Below, piece by piece: positions 1-8,612 of a stretch of DNA of 64,000 nucleotides. The stretch's first letter is position 1, and every line of letters begins with the position of its first letter. A program made the position numbers and the translations under genes. The notes under the pieces were generated by a model. That model did not search any database. It was not told where the DNA came from and saw nothing but the letters and a program-made list of their open reading frames with translations. This DNA is from Chryseobacterium sp. (GTDB lineage: Bacteria; Bacteroidota; Bacteroidia; Flavobacteriales; Weeksellaceae). The stretch is taken from contig JAITUA010000007.1 of assembly GCA_031286615.1 (NCBI GenBank), positions 62,001 through 126,000 of the forward strand. Direction: 5' to 3'.

Positions 1-326
1 CATTTGTTTCAGGATGCCCCAGTAAAGAAAGTATGCAGGCTATTACCAATGCAGAGCTGATTATCCTTAAAAAAGAAGCAGTAGATGAGTTGGTAAAGAA
101 TAGCATTAACTGGACAAAATTTTTAAAAATCATTGCTGAACAGGAATATCTTGAACTTGAAACACGTTTTTTTCAGCTTCAGAGAGACAGTGCGGCGCAA
201 CGGTATGAAACATTATTAAAAAATCATCCTGATTATATTCAAAATATTCCATTACAGTATTTATCTTCTTATCTGGGAATTACACAACGGCATTTGAGCC
301 GTATCAGAAAGGAAGTTTCTTTTTAG
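1..326 (+). CDS. Crp/Fnr family transcriptional regulator, C-terminal part (5' end outside window)
   Basis: The reading frame is open from base 3, so the gene begins before the window. The visible 100 or so residues hold the helical linker and the C-terminal DNA-binding end. The terminal YLSSYLGITQRHLSRIRKE stretch is the short helix-turn-helix typical of Bacteroidetes Crp/Fnr proteins, which usually total about 190 residues with an N-terminal cNMP-binding barrel. Two complete relatives lie at 17613-18191 and 61812-62396 with the same ending. It may regulate the saccharopine dehydrogenase-like and reductase genes just downstream on the same strand, but that is inferred from position only. Confidence 0.85.
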   Translation, partial: FVSGCPSKESMQAITNAELIILKKEAVDELVKNSINWTKFLKIIAEQEYLELETRFFQLQRDSAAQRYETLLKNHPDYIQNIPLQYLSSYLGITQRHLSRIRKEVSF

Positions 327-379
327 ACATTTGTCCTGTTCATTGAAGAAGGAGCGCTATACTTTTGTCAAAAAAAGTT

Positions 380-1402
380 ATGGAGCAAAATATTTTAATC
401 ATTGGAGGAAATGGATTGGTTGGAAAAACTATTTCCCGAATTCTGAAATCAAGAAACCCTCATCTTATTGTTTATATTGGAGGACGAAAAGGAGGACAGA
501 CGGATAAAGACCTGAGAATCGACGTTACAGATCCTTCTTCTTTTAAGGTTATTCCGGAAAAAAAAATAAACCTTATCATTCTTTCTGTGAATGACAGAGA
601 AGATAATGTCCTTCGTTTCGCAATTACTCATCACATAGATTATCTGGATATTACAAAACCTACTCCGGCATTGGTAAAAGCTTATGATATTGCCGGAAAA
701 GCAGAGGTAAACAGTAGAATTGTCTTCAGTTCAGGATGGATGGGCGGAATTGTACCGGGGTTGGTCAATACCCTTTCCCATTCAGATGATATTAAGGAAG
801 TAAAGGTTTTTGTATATTATTCTGTAAAAGATCTGGCAGGGGAGAGTTCAGCCCATTTTATGGCAGAAAATGTAGCCGTTCCTTTTGTTCATTATAAGAA
901 TGATAAACCCGTTTCTATCAGACACTTTTTGGATACAGAATCTTTTAAATTCGCTTTTGGAATAGGAAAGAGAAAAGCTTATAATTTTGATGTGCCGGAT
1001 CTCTATATCCTTAACAAAGTAGAACGAATTCCCGGAGTAAGTGTAAAAATGACTTATAATTCTAAATTCATTACCTGGCTGCTGGGATCTTTTCAGTATC
1101 TGAGAATCTTTAATATTCTATCATTAAAAGAAAGAAAAATGATTTTTGGGTCCAGTGGAAACGGAGATCAGTCTGTGTTTGAAATTGTGGTAAAAGATAA
1201 AGAAGGTCAGAAGAAACTGAGTTTACGAAGTATGAAAGGGCAGGCGGAACTTACTGCTTTATCTGCTGTTCTGCATACCGAAGAACTGCTGAGAAATCCG
1301 CATGAAAATAATGTGTATTTCAGCCATCAGCTACATGAGCCTTTATCATTAATGGCACAGCTTCATACCTATGAAACCATCAATATCAATGTCATACAAT
1401 GA
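380..1402 (+). CDS. Saccharopine dehydrogenase-like NAD(P)-binding protein
   Basis: About 340 residues with an N-terminal Rossmann fold. The glycine-rich loop IIGGNGLVGKTI lies at the very start, followed by a beta-alpha pattern and an RxDVTD segment expected after beta-strand 3. The overall form fits the saccharopine dehydrogenase NADP-binding family, whose members reduce or oxidise varied substrates, so the substrate cannot be given. Two starts are possible: ATG at 380, or TTG at 365, which adds five residues and has a GGAG motif about 11 bases upstream. I prefer the ATG because it places the dinucleotide loop normally. The stop codon overlaps the start of the flavodoxin-fold reductase by four bases, so the pair is probably co-translated. 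Confidence 0.75.
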   Translation: MEQNILIIGGNGLVGKTISRILKSRNPHLIVYIGGRKGGQTDKDLRIDVTDPSSFKVIPEKKINLIILSVNDREDNVLRFAITHHIDYLDITKPTPALVKAYDIAGKAEVNSRIVFSSGWMGGIVPGLVNTLSHSDDIKEVKVFVYYSVKDLAGESSAHFMAENVAVPFVHYKNDKPVSIRHFLDTESFKFAFGIGKRKAYNFDVPDLYILNKVERIPGVSVKMTYNSKFITWLLGSFQYLRIFNILSLKERKMIFGSSGNGDQSVFEIVVKDKEGQKKLSLRSMKGQAELTALSAVLHTEELLRNPHENNVYFSHQLHEPLSLMAQLHTYETININVIQ

Positions 1403-1977
1403 AAAAAATAGCAATTATCAACGGACATCCCAATAAAGATTCTTTCAACTTTGGAATCGCAGACGCTTACAGGGCAGGAGCAGTAGAAACAGGAGCAGAA
1501 GTTAAGGAAATTGTCATAAGAGAGTTGAAATTTAATCCTAATCTGCAGTTTGGATACCAGAAAAGAATGGAACTTGAACCGGATTTGATGAAAGCATGGG
1601 AAATTATTCAGTGGGCTGATCATTTGGTTTGGGTGCATCCTGTCTGGTGGGGAGGATTTCCAGCCTTGATGAAAGGATTTATAGACCGTCTTTTCTTGCC
1701 GGGAATGGCTTATAAATACCGTGAGAATTCTGTGTGGTGGGATAAACTTTTAAAAGGTAAAACAGCACATATAATTACCACATTAGACCAACCGGGTTGG
1801 TATTACCGTATGTTTTTTGGCAGACCCAGCGTGAATCAGCTTAAGAAATCCATACTGGAATATTGTGGGGTAAAACCTGTAAAACTGACTTATATCGGAA
1901 TCATCCGAAACTCTAAGGACGAACAGCGGTCTCAATGGCTGAGAAAAGCAAAGGTATTAGGAAGGAAACAGAAATAA
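1399..1977 (+). CDS. NAD(P)H-dependent oxidoreductase, flavodoxin-like fold
   Basis: This 192-residue protein starts MKKIAIINGHPNKDSF, the phosphate-binding loop of the MdaB/KefF/NQO type of flavodoxin-fold NAD(P)H quinone oxidoreductases. The central WADHLVWVHPVWWGGFPALMK segment with GFIDRLF after it is the family's FMN and active-site region. Such enzymes carry out two-electron reduction of quinones or electrophiles in the cytoplasm using FMN. The length matches the family. It overlaps the dehydrogenase-like gene upstream by an ATGA junction, so the two are one transcription unit, possibly a small redox stress module under the Crp/Fnr regulator at the window start. Confidence 0.88.
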   Translation: MKKIAIINGHPNKDSFNFGIADAYRAGAVETGAEVKEIVIRELKFNPNLQFGYQKRMELEPDLMKAWEIIQWADHLVWVHPVWWGGFPALMKGFIDRLFLPGMAYKYRENSVWWDKLLKGKTAHIITTLDQPGWYYRMFFGRPSVNQLKKSILEYCGVKPVKLTYIGIIRNSKDEQRSQWLRKAKVLGRKQK

Positions 1978-2002
1978 TTTAAATTTTAGGATGTGTAATG
2001 AT

Positions 2003-2042
2003 AACTTTATCCGGCAATAATTTCCTATTGTCAGATAAAGTT
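2003..2042. terminator. Bidirectional hairpin terminator between convergent genes
   Basis: A 16-base stem (2003-2018 pairing with 2027-2042, with two imperfect positions) encloses an 8-base loop. The arms begin AACTTTAT and end ATAAAGTT, giving T-rich tails on both strands. It sits between the reductase on the plus strand and the FAD protein on the minus strand and could serve both. Confidence 0.6.
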
Positions 2043-2077
2043 TCATTGTTATAGTGAAATAGCGTTGTCTTGCCATT

Positions 2078-2800
2078 TTACAGTCCTTTTTTCCCCTCAA
2101 TCCAATACGCCTGCGATTTGATACATTTGGGAGAAACTCCTCTGGCCTTAAGAAATTTCCTGATCAGAGACATTCTTCCTCCATTTCCGGTGAGGTAGAA
2201 AACAGCATCATCATTATAAATAGCTTCTTTTTCTTCCCTCAGAAAATCATTCAGCGCTTCAATCATTCTCATGGTATTGTTTTTGGGGCAATGATAGCCG
2301 TATAAATTCAGTTTTTCAAGAGCAGAACACTCTTCCAGTTCATGAAGACAGATGAATAAAGAACCATTTTCTTCCACGGCCTCTTTGATTGAAAGAGAAC
2401 TTCCCAGTGAAGTTTCGTCACCCACAGAAAAATGAATTTTCGCGTTGGGAGCAAAGAATTGTTTTCCTCTGGGCATTAAAAGCTTTATAGAATCTCCGGC
2501 AGAAAGCTGGGTCACGAAATGACTTCCGGCAGCAGAAGAGTCATGCAGATGAAATAAAACATCAAAAGTTCCTGCTTCCTGATTGAAGTTGAAGGGAGAA
2601 TAATTCCGGAAATCGCGGCCATTGATTCTTATCCCTATTGCATATGCGGGTTCATAAGAAACATCCTGTAAATCTGTTTGAAAGCGTATAAGACGAAGAT
2701 CTTTCGTGATTTTTTCTATATGGATAACCGTACAGTCTTTAAATTTTGAGGACCAGACATTTTCTACTGTGTCATTGATCCATTTTGGTAAACTCGGCAT
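2078..2800 (-). CDS. Siderophore-interacting protein-like FAD-binding reductase
   Basis: A 240-residue protein of the ferredoxin-reductase/SIP type. An RNYS motif (residues 65-68) fits the FAD-binding RxYS signature. A flavin-binding barrel (about 20-115) is followed by an NAD(P)-binding half containing GDETSLGSSL (about 127-136) and a C-terminal FYLTGNGGRM segment. Family members reduce ferric siderophores or pass electrons from NAD(P)H. The AraC-family regulator just upstream on the same strand (81 bases away) is a plausible controller, since SIP-like genes often sit beside AraC genes in Bacteroidetes. No siderophore receptor is in the window, so iron use is not proven. Confidence 0.72.
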   Translation of the reverse strand: MPSLPKWINDTVENVWSSKFKDCTVIHIEKITKDLRLIRFQTDLQDVSYEPAYAIGIRINGRDFRNYSPFNFNQEAGTFDVLFHLHDSSAAGSHFVTQLSAGDSIKLLMPRGKQFFAPNAKIHFSVGDETSLGSSLSIKEAVEENGSLFICLHELEECSALEKLNLYGYHCPKNNTMRMIEALNDFLREEKEAIYNDDAVFYLTGNGGRMSLIRKFLKARGVSPKCIKSQAYWIEGKKGL

Positions 2801-2881
2801 AAATCATTTTTATTGCAAAGGACGTTGCAAAATCAGAAAATACCGATAGCTGTTTCGTGGGAATAATTGGACTATTCGTGG

Positions 2882-3754
2882 TTAATGTTTGTTGTGATGC
2901 AGATTCCGGAATTCTGATGGAGATTGGTCTTCCAGTTTGGAAAATAAGCGGCTGAAATAAGCGTGGTCGCTATATCCTAACTCATAGGCGATTTCTTTTA
3001 CACTCAGACTCGTAAAGACCAGCAATCTTTTAGCTTCAATTAAAATTTCCTGGTGAATCCAGTGCTGTGCAGGTTTTCCGGTTGCTTCCCGGACTGCCTC
3101 TGTTAAATATCCTCTTGTAATATTTAAAATCTCTGCATATTCAGATGGACTTTTCGAGGTTTTAAAATCCTTCCTAACCAAGCTTCTGAATGTTCTGGAT
3201 AGTTGTAAAGTCCGGCTTTCACTGGAAGCAGGAGATAGATTATTCCGGGAATAGATGAGGGCAAACATTCCCAGGAACGCATTAAGCAATGACTGTACAA
3301 CCAGAAATCCTTCTTTAGAGGAAAGCATCTCGTCTGTATAAGAAGCATGGAGCATACCGGCTGTGGTATTTATTTCTTTAATGAGGCTTTTATCTATCAA
3401 TAGTGGCTGTATTTCACTCAGAGATTCATCAAAAAAAGAACGTACCGTATCAGGAACAAGCTCCGCTTTTACAGCTACAAACCATCCGCAAACGTCTTTC
3501 ATCAAAAGTCCCTGATGTACCTGTCCCGGCAATACACAGAAAATACCGGAATCTTTTGATTCAATCATTTTAAAATCTACCATCATTTTTACATGGCCGC
3601 TTTCCATACAGGTGAAAATATAATGACTGTCCCGGTGTATTCCTTTGTCCAAAAGAATATCTTCAGCATCCTGAGTACGCTCATCCATTCTTTTGACATG
3701 GAATTTGTGATGAGAAATGCCGTTTAAATCATAAGTAGGAATTGTCTGCTTCAT
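2882..3754 (-). CDS. AraC family transcriptional regulator
   Basis: A 290-residue regulator. The N-terminal two thirds resembles a cupin-type sensing domain with HKFHVKR at the start and a FCVLPGQVH strand. The last 100 residues form the double helix-turn-helix of AraC/XylS: one motif around EYAEILNITRGYLTEAVRE and the second around VKEIAYELGYSDHAYFSRLFSK, which closely matches the family signature. The sensed compound is unknown. It lies directly upstream of the SIP-like gene in the same direction. A palindrome at 3787-3814, 33-60 bases before the start codon, is a candidate operator. Confidence 0.9.
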   Translation of the reverse strand: MKQTIPTYDLNGISHHKFHVKRMDERTQDAEDILLDKGIHRDSHYIFTCMESGHVKMMVDFKMIESKDSGIFCVLPGQVHQGLLMKDVCGWFVAVKAELVPDTVRSFFDESLSEIQPLLIDKSLIKEINTTAGMLHASYTDEMLSSKEGFLVVQSLLNAFLGMFALIYSRNNLSPASSESRTLQLSRTFRSLVRKDFKTSKSPSEYAEILNITRGYLTEAVREATGKPAQHWIHQEILIEAKRLLVFTSLSVKEIAYELGYSDHAYFSRLFSKLEDQSPSEFRNLHHNKH

Positions 3755-3786
3755 CTGTAAACCTGTTGTTATGAGGATAAATACGC

Positions 3787-3814
3787 AACCGTAAAATTAC
3801 GTATTTTCACGGTT
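3787..3814. promoter_or_regulatory. Palindrome upstream of the AraC gene, candidate operator
   Basis: The arms AACCGTAAAAT (3787-3797) and ATTTTCACGGTT (3803-3814) are near-perfect inverted repeats with one extra base and a five-base centre. The position fits a promoter-proximal operator for the regulator. No T-run follows, so a terminator is less likely. Confidence 0.35.
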
Positions 3815-3930
3815 TTACAGTCGGAATATTAATCTCAAATTCGCGGTGCATAATGATAATGTTTTCTTTAGATCAGATTTTATATGAATATACACCGGAA
3901 TTCGGAACAGAAAGAAACCTGTTCCGGATT

Positions 3931-4566
3931 TTATTTTGCTTTTGAAAGTGCCATTTTTATTGCTAAATAGGTTAACACGCTGGCCATAAACCATTTTTGA
4001 ACCTTTATCCAGACCGGATTATTGGAAAAGAACAGGGCAACTCTTGCAGCCGTTAATACAATGATAAAGTTAATGCTGAAGCTGATCAGAACCTGAATAA
4101 CTCCAAGTTCAAGGCTTTGAGTAAATATGGAACCATACTCAGGCTTGATGAACTGAGGAAAGAAAGACAGGTAAAAAACGGCTACTTTCGGATTTAATAC
4201 ATTCGTTAAGAAACCAATGGTAAAAAGCTTTTTAGGACTGTCATGAGCTACATTTCTATCAACATCAAAAATATTTCTGCTCCTGGGTTTTATAGCCTGA
4301 TAAGCCAGATATAAAAGATAGACAGTTCCTACGGCTTTAAGAACGGTATAAGCCAACGGAACGGCCAGCAAAACTGCAGTAAGACCAAAAGATACCATGA
4401 TAATGTGGAATAAAAACCCGCACACCACTCCTGCCAAGGAAATAAATCCGGACTTTTTCCCTTGTGTTATAGACTTTGAAATCAGGTAGATCATATTAGG
4501 ACCGGGACTGATCACTAGGATGAGTGCAGCCAGGATGAAAAATATAAGTTCGTGAAATGGAATCAT
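3931..4566 (-). CDS. LysE family amino-acid translocator
   Basis: A 211-residue inner-membrane protein with about six hydrophobic segments. It carries the family hallmark ISPGPNMIYLIS near the N-terminus (about residues 19-30), which is the RhtB/LysE signature. The conserved LNPKVAVFYLSFFPQF segment in the middle is also typical. RhtB/LysE proteins export amino acids or related small metabolites. The substrate cannot be told from sequence. The gene stands alone on the minus strand between the AraC gene and the divergent sensory operon. Confidence 0.9.
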   Translation of the reverse strand: MIPFHELIFFILAALILVISPGPNMIYLISKSITQGKKSGFISLAGVVCGFLFHIIMVSFGLTAVLLAVPLAYTVLKAVGTVYLLYLAYQAIKPRSRNIFDVDRNVAHDSPKKLFTIGFLTNVLNPKVAVFYLSFFPQFIKPEYGSIFTQSLELGVIQVLISFSINFIIVLTAARVALFFSNNPVWIKVQKWFMASVLTYLAIKMALSKAK

Positions 4567-4771
4567 TGGTAGTAGTTATTTAAATGGGCGTATTCCCGGC
4601 ACAAAGATACAGACTGTCCCTAATCCGATATTATAAAAAATTGAAGAAATATTAATTTTCACTCAATTGAATTTTATTTTCCACTTGAATGTGATTTAAA
4701 ATAAATACCAGTCTGTTTTTTTTGTAAATTTCAACACATAAAATAATTATCATTCACAAATAAATACTATC

Positions 4772-5482
4772 ATGACTACTGAAAACATCTTTGAAGCCAT
4801 CAGAAAATGGAAAAATCTTATTGATTCCTATAAAAACGGAATTGATATAAATGGGGCAGAAATTTTGAATTATTTAAATCAGGGAACTCATTTCAGTGTT
4901 TCAGGTGACGAAATTGAACAATGGAAACAGAACCTTGGAACAGTAGAATTTAAGACAATCCATGCATATGTAGGTATTCATGAAGAACAGCTGAAATTTT
5001 TTCTGATTGATTCTAAAAGTGATAAGGATGCCGATTTTAGTAACATCATTATTAAAGAATTTTCCCGAAACTTCACTGAAGAAAAGATGGAAAGCAGCAA
5101 TAACGAAGAAGTGGCTCCGCCTCCAATTACAGCTGAATCTGCCATTAACCGTAATTTCAGATGGAATATGTTTGGTACCTCATGGGTACTGGCCCAGAAA
5201 ACAGAAGATATTTTTCAGCTTATTTCTATTCCGTTTTCAGATTATGACAAAATGGGAATTACAGGAGAGCAGACCTGTACCAGTTTCTTCGGACTTACTG
5301 ATGATCTGGAGAAAAAAGATCCGGATTTTCCTTTTCATATCGAAATTATTACCGTGAAAAGTCTTGCGATTAATCATATGAGTGAGACTGCGGAAAATTA
5401 TTCTACCCCAAGACCTCCTTTTACCATTGATACTCTTAATGACTATCAACTTTTGAAGCAAAGCACTAGTGTTTTCGTATAA
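4772..5482 (+). CDS. Hypothetical protein, first gene of a sensory operon
   Basis: A 236-residue soluble protein that I do not recognise. It has no signal peptide or membrane segment. The N-terminal half is mixed charged helix and strand with YVGIHEEQLKFFLID near residues 70-85. The middle has an acidic and proline-containing linker (NNEEVAPPPITAES), and the C-terminal half is compact. It overlaps the following membrane-protein gene by 14 bases, which implies translational coupling. It is probably a component or input of the two-component system that follows. This role is inferred from operon position only. Confidence 0.7.
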   Translation: MTTENIFEAIRKWKNLIDSYKNGIDINGAEILNYLNQGTHFSVSGDEIEQWKQNLGTVEFKTIHAYVGIHEEQLKFFLIDSKSDKDADFSNIIIKEFSRNFTEEKMESSNNEEVAPPPITAESAINRNFRWNMFGTSWVLAQKTEDIFQLISIPFSDYDKMGITGEQTCTSFFGLTDDLEKKDPDFPFHIEIITVKSLAINHMSETAENYSTPRPPFTIDTLNDYQLLKQSTSVFV

Positions 5483-6113
5483 CAGTTTATCCCTGTATTT
5501 ACAAATTATTATTAACCTGGTCTTGTGTACAGGACTGATTTTATTGGTAAAAGAAGGGATAAAAACAAAACTTCCTGTGATTATACTTCTCTCAGGAGAG
5601 TTCATGCTGGAGCTGACGGACTTAGCGGACCGGATGATGAAATTAAATACACTCAATATTTACAACTATACATTGAGCCAGTTTTTTGGCTTAATGATCC
5701 TTACTGTGATTTATAGCAATTACTATATCCAGCTTTCCCGTGATTTAAAACGGATGATCTATGGATATGCAATATTAGCATTCATTATTAATTTGTTGTA
5801 TATGCAAGACGATGCACAGGTTACTTTTTATTCCAATATTATCACCAGTATTATTATTTGCAGTTATGCCGCCTCTTATTTTATGAAGATCATCAGGGAA
5901 GGTAGGGCAGACAGGGATATGTTTATTGTGAACATCATTGTTTTCCTGTTTTTTTCTATTGAATGTATCATATCCACGACCTTTAATTTTTTAATCAGCA
6001 ACCATCTGAACTGGGTAGCTCCTATCTGGCTTTTCAGAGGCCTCCTGCTATTGTCATTTTATATTGCTTTTATTAATCTGGGATGTGGCGTTGGGAAAAT
6101 CAGGATCAGATAG
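5469..6113 (+). CDS. Multi-pass membrane protein, probable sensory partner of the kinase
   Basis: A 214-residue integral membrane protein with about six or seven hydrophobic segments, starting with a GTG codon inside the end of the upstream gene. No enzymatic motif is seen. Its size, topology and place directly before a single-TM histidine kinase (31-base overlap) fit stand-alone membrane sensor modules that precede ComP/NarX-type kinases in Bacteroidetes. Together the two may act as one split receptor. The ligand is unknown. Confidence 0.7.
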   Translation: MFSYNSLSLYLQIIINLVLCTGLILLVKEGIKTKLPVIILLSGEFMLELTDLADRMMKLNTLNIYNYTLSQFFGLMILTVIYSNYYIQLSRDLKRMIYGYAILAFIINLLYMQDDAQVTFYSNIITSIIICSYAASYFMKIIREGRADRDMFIVNIIVFLFFSIECIISTTFNFLISNHLNWVAPIWLFRGLLLLSFYIAFINLGCGVGKIRIR

Positions 6114-6832
6114 TTCTATGGATATGGATCGGTATTGGACTATTTTTTTTAACAACGTTATTCATTACGTTATTGGTCATTAATTATTTGAAAAGTATAA
6201 AGAAAAATAAACAGAAAGTCTCTCAGCTGGTCCGGAACACAAAAAAGGAATATTGGGAGAATACACTGCTTTTACAGGAAAAGGACAGGGAGCGCCTGGC
6301 AGAAGAACTTCATGATAATATTATCTCACAGTTGAACCTCATCCGTCTGAATCTTACGGATAAAAATCCTGAAGAGCTTAATCGTGATCTGAAAAAATCT
6401 ATGCAGCTGATAAGGGAATTATCCCATAATCTTACACCACCGGACCTTGATGAGGTTGAGCTTGCAGATTTAATTGCAGATTATCTTGATCAGGTTAATA
6501 AAAATATAGAAGTCATTTTCCGCCATATTACCATAAAAACTCCAATCAGCAGTCCTGTAAAACTGAACCTTTTCAGAATCGTTCAGGAATTGGTCACCAA
6601 TATTTTGAAACATGCTGAAGCTACCAGAGTAGATGTATCGCTGAGAATATCTCTGAACTACCTGATGCTAACCATAGAAGATAACGGGCGGGGTTTTATC
6701 ATGGAAACCCATTCAGGAGGTATTGGATTGAGGAATATTCAGTCAAGAGCACAGAAAATTAAAGCCATTTATAAACTTAAAACACAGCCCGAAAAAGGCA
6801 CAAAATTCATAGCCTGTATGGCAATACAATAA
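6083..6832 (+). CDS. Sensor histidine kinase, HisKA_3/NarX type
   Basis: A 249-residue kinase with one transmembrane segment (about 11-35), no periplasmic sensor domain and a short coiled linker. The H-box RLAEELHDNIISQ puts the phosphoacceptor histidine at about residue 77. The HATPase_c part has the N-box ELVTNILKHAEATRV (about 175-190) and the G-box DNGRGF (about 219), ending GGIGLRNI. HisKA_3 kinases phosphorylate NarL/LuxR-type regulators, and one follows 8 bases downstream. The lack of its own sensor agrees with signal input from the membrane protein encoded just upstream. Confidence 0.88.
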   Translation: MWRWENQDQIVLWIWIGIGLFFLTTLFITLLVINYLKSIKKNKQKVSQLVRNTKKEYWENTLLLQEKDRERLAEELHDNIISQLNLIRLNLTDKNPEELNRDLKKSMQLIRELSHNLTPPDLDEVELADLIADYLDQVNKNIEVIFRHITIKTPISSPVKLNLFRIVQELVTNILKHAEATRVDVSLRISLNYLMLTIEDNGRGFIMETHSGGIGLRNIQSRAQKIKAIYKLKTQPEKGTKFIACMAIQ

Positions 6833-6840
6833 AAATAAAC

Positions 6841-7518
6841 ATGGAACACGCAAAAATTAAAATCGGAATTGTAGATGATGACCTGCTGTTTGTACAGCTT
6901 TTGAAAAACTATATTGATAATAATGGAGATTATCAGGTGACGCTGACCTCAACAGGCGGTTATCAATTTCTAACCGAGGATTCCGGATCTTTAGATATTC
7001 TGATTCTGGACCTTAGAATGACGAATGGTGACGGCCTTGAAGTCATGTCTGAACTGGCCAAAAGGGAAACTGAAACAAAAATCATTGTTCTTTCCAGTTT
7101 TTACCGCCGTTCATTTATGGGGCAGATGCTGAAAATGGGAGCCCATGCTTTTTTGCCTAAAGAAATTGAATTGGAAGAATTATTGGCTGTCATCAAAACC
7201 GTTCATCACACAGGACATTACTTTTCCAATGATCAGATTGATGTCATGAGAAGCCAGCTTTCCAACAAGCTTCCGGAGTTTCATGCCTTTTCTAAGAATG
7301 AGCTTACTGATAGAGAAGTGGATGTTCTCCGACTGGTTTGCCAGCAGCTCAGTACTAAGGAAATTGCAGATTCTCTTTTTATTTCTCCCAAAACGGTAGA
7401 AACCCATAAAACCAACCTGATGATCAAAACAGGAGTAAAAAATATGGCCGGGCTTGTGATTTACGCAGTGCAGAATCAGGTGATAGATCCGAACGAAATC
7501 GTATTATTTGATAAATAA
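6841..7518 (+). CDS. LuxR/NarL-type response regulator
   Basis: A 225-residue response regulator. The receiver domain has acidic residues IVDDD near residue 12 and the phosphoacceptor aspartate in LILDLRM (about D57). The C-terminal LuxR-type helix-turn-helix runs from about residue 155: LTDREVDVLRLVCQQLSTKEIADSLFISPKTVETH is the classic GerE motif. It is the cognate partner of the kinase upstream. Its targets are not visible; the convergent reb locus next door is only a possibility. Confidence 0.93.
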   Translation: MEHAKIKIGIVDDDLLFVQLLKNYIDNNGDYQVTLTSTGGYQFLTEDSGSLDILILDLRMTNGDGLEVMSELAKRETETKIIVLSSFYRRSFMGQMLKMGAHAFLPKEIELEELLAVIKTVHHTGHYFSNDQIDVMRSQLSNKLPEFHAFSKNELTDREVDVLRLVCQQLSTKEIADSLFISPKTVETHKTNLMIKTGVKNMAGLVIYAVQNQVIDPNEIVLFDK

Positions 7519-7534
7519 TTTTATCCAAAAAAGA

Positions 7535-7563
7535 ATCAGGGAGCACATGATGTACTCCCTGAT
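7535..7563. terminator. Hairpin terminator between the response regulator and the reb array
   Basis: A perfect 9-bp stem, ATCAGGGAG (7535-7543) and CTCCCTGAT (7555-7563), encloses an 11-base loop. It lies 16 bases after the regulator stop and 22 bases after the last reb gene stop, so it can end transcription from both sides. Confidence 0.6.
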
Positions 7564-7585
7564 AACAAGAAAATCTAAAAATACA

Positions 7586-7849
7586 CTATAATTTAGGATT
7601 CAATACTTTAGCAATAGAAACTGCATCTGCTACAGTGTCCAGGCTATAGATCTGCAGAATACCCTGAGTAGTCGCTGCCTGACCTAAAATGTTCTGTTGG
7701 TTTTGTGCATTTACTGCATTTTCAAACATGATTCCTGTAGAATGTGCAGCTGATTGATATACGTTACTTAAAGCCATTGCAGGAGATTCTGCTACTACTT
7801 TTACGTTCGATTGCGTTACTGCGTCTGTGATTTGTTCGTTTACTGGCAT
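7586..7849 (-). CDS. RebB family R-body protein, tandem copy 5
   Basis: An 87-residue protein of the RebB/R-body family ('killing trait' proteins). These small helical proteins polymerise into coiled ribbon R-bodies that unroll and rupture membranes. The recognisable core is TDAVTQSNVKVVAESPA followed by the central AAHSTGIMFENAVNAQNQQN stretch. It is the most distal of five tandem copies and differs in a two-residue C-terminal extension (KL). Its LGQAATTQGILQIYS variant matches copy 1 rather than the three middle copies, which suggests gene conversion or duplication between the array ends. The family assignment is from remembered motifs, not a search. Confidence 0.85.
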   Translation of the reverse strand: MPVNEQITDAVTQSNVKVVAESPAMALSNVYQSAAHSTGIMFENAVNAQNQQNILGQAATTQGILQIYSLDTVADAVSIAKVLNPKL

Positions 7850-7933
7850 AATGATTATTGTTTATTTGGGTTAAAAAATATCCGGGTTTACCGGTTGTTT
7901 GTATTAATTATTAAAGCTTTCCTTAAAAATGAA

Positions 7934-8191
7934 TTACGGATTAAGGATTTTCGCCATAGAAACAGCATCAGCAATGGTATCCAGACTGTAGATCTGTGCG
8001 ATACCCTGTGTAGTAGCTGCCTGAGTAACAATGTTCTGTTGGTTTTGTGCGCTCACGGCATTTTCAAACATTATCCCGGTAGAATGGGCTGCTGTCTGAT
8101 ATACGTTGCTTAAAGCTACTGCAGGAGATTCTGCAACTACCTTTACGTTCGACTGTGTTACTGCGTCTGTGATTTGTTCGTTTACTGGCAT
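7934..8191 (-). CDS. RebB family R-body protein, tandem copy 4
   Basis: An 85-residue RebB-like protein, nearly identical to its neighbours. It differs from copy 5 mainly at ESPAVALSNVYQT, NAVSAQNQ and the VTQAATTQGIAQ segment. No signal peptide or charged tail is seen. It starts with the MPVNEQITDAVTQ header common to the array and lies 84 bases upstream of copy 5, with a short CCGG hairpin in the spacer. It is presumably a structural subunit of an R-body, made in the cytoplasm. Which copies are major structural subunits cannot be told. Confidence 0.85.
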   Translation of the reverse strand: MPVNEQITDAVTQSNVKVVAESPAVALSNVYQTAAHSTGIMFENAVSAQNQQNIVTQAATTQGIAQIYSLDTIADAVSMAKILNP

Positions 8192-8273
8192 AATGATTAT
8201 TGTTTATTGGGTTAAAAACAACCGGATTTTCCGGTTGCTCGGACAATGGTATTTAAGCTGTTCGCAAAATGAA

Positions 8274-8531
8274 TTACGGATTAAGGATTTTAGCCATAGA
8301 AACAGCATCAGCAATGGTATCCAGACTGTAGATCTGAGTGATTCCCTGTGTAGTAGCTGCCTGAGTGACAATGTTTTGTTGGTTTTGTGTATTTACTGCA
8401 TTTTCAAACATGATTCCTGTAGAATGTGCGGCTGACTGATATACGTTGGCAAGTGCCATTGCAGGAGATTCTGCTACTACTTTTACGTTGGATTGAGTTA
8501 CTGCGTCTGTGATTTTTTCGTTTACTGGCAT
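8274..8531 (-). CDS. RebB family R-body protein, tandem copy 3
   Basis: An 85-residue RebB-like protein. It has the shared header with a Q to K change (MPVNEKITDAV), the STGIMFENAV core and the SLDTIADAVSMAKILNP tail that it shares with copy 4. The small alanine-, serine- and glutamine-rich helical composition is typical of R-body subunits. Spacing to copy 4 is 82 bases, and the copy-to-copy period is about 340 bases, as elsewhere in the array. Transcription runs leftward with its neighbours. Confidence 0.85.
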   Translation of the reverse strand: MPVNEKITDAVTQSNVKVVAESPAMALANVYQSAAHSTGIMFENAVNTQNQQNIVTQAATTQGITQIYSLDTIADAVSMAKILNP

Positions 8532-8612
8532 AATGATTATTGTTTATTTGGGTTAGAATAACCGGTTCTTCCGGCTTTTAAAAAAGTTTTATTTGCGGTC
8601 TGCAAAAATGAA

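Noticed and set aside
4772-7518. The two-component operon as a proven part of the R-body system
   Set aside because: It is convergent and separated by a bidirectional terminator; only proximity links them, so it is listed as a possibility only.
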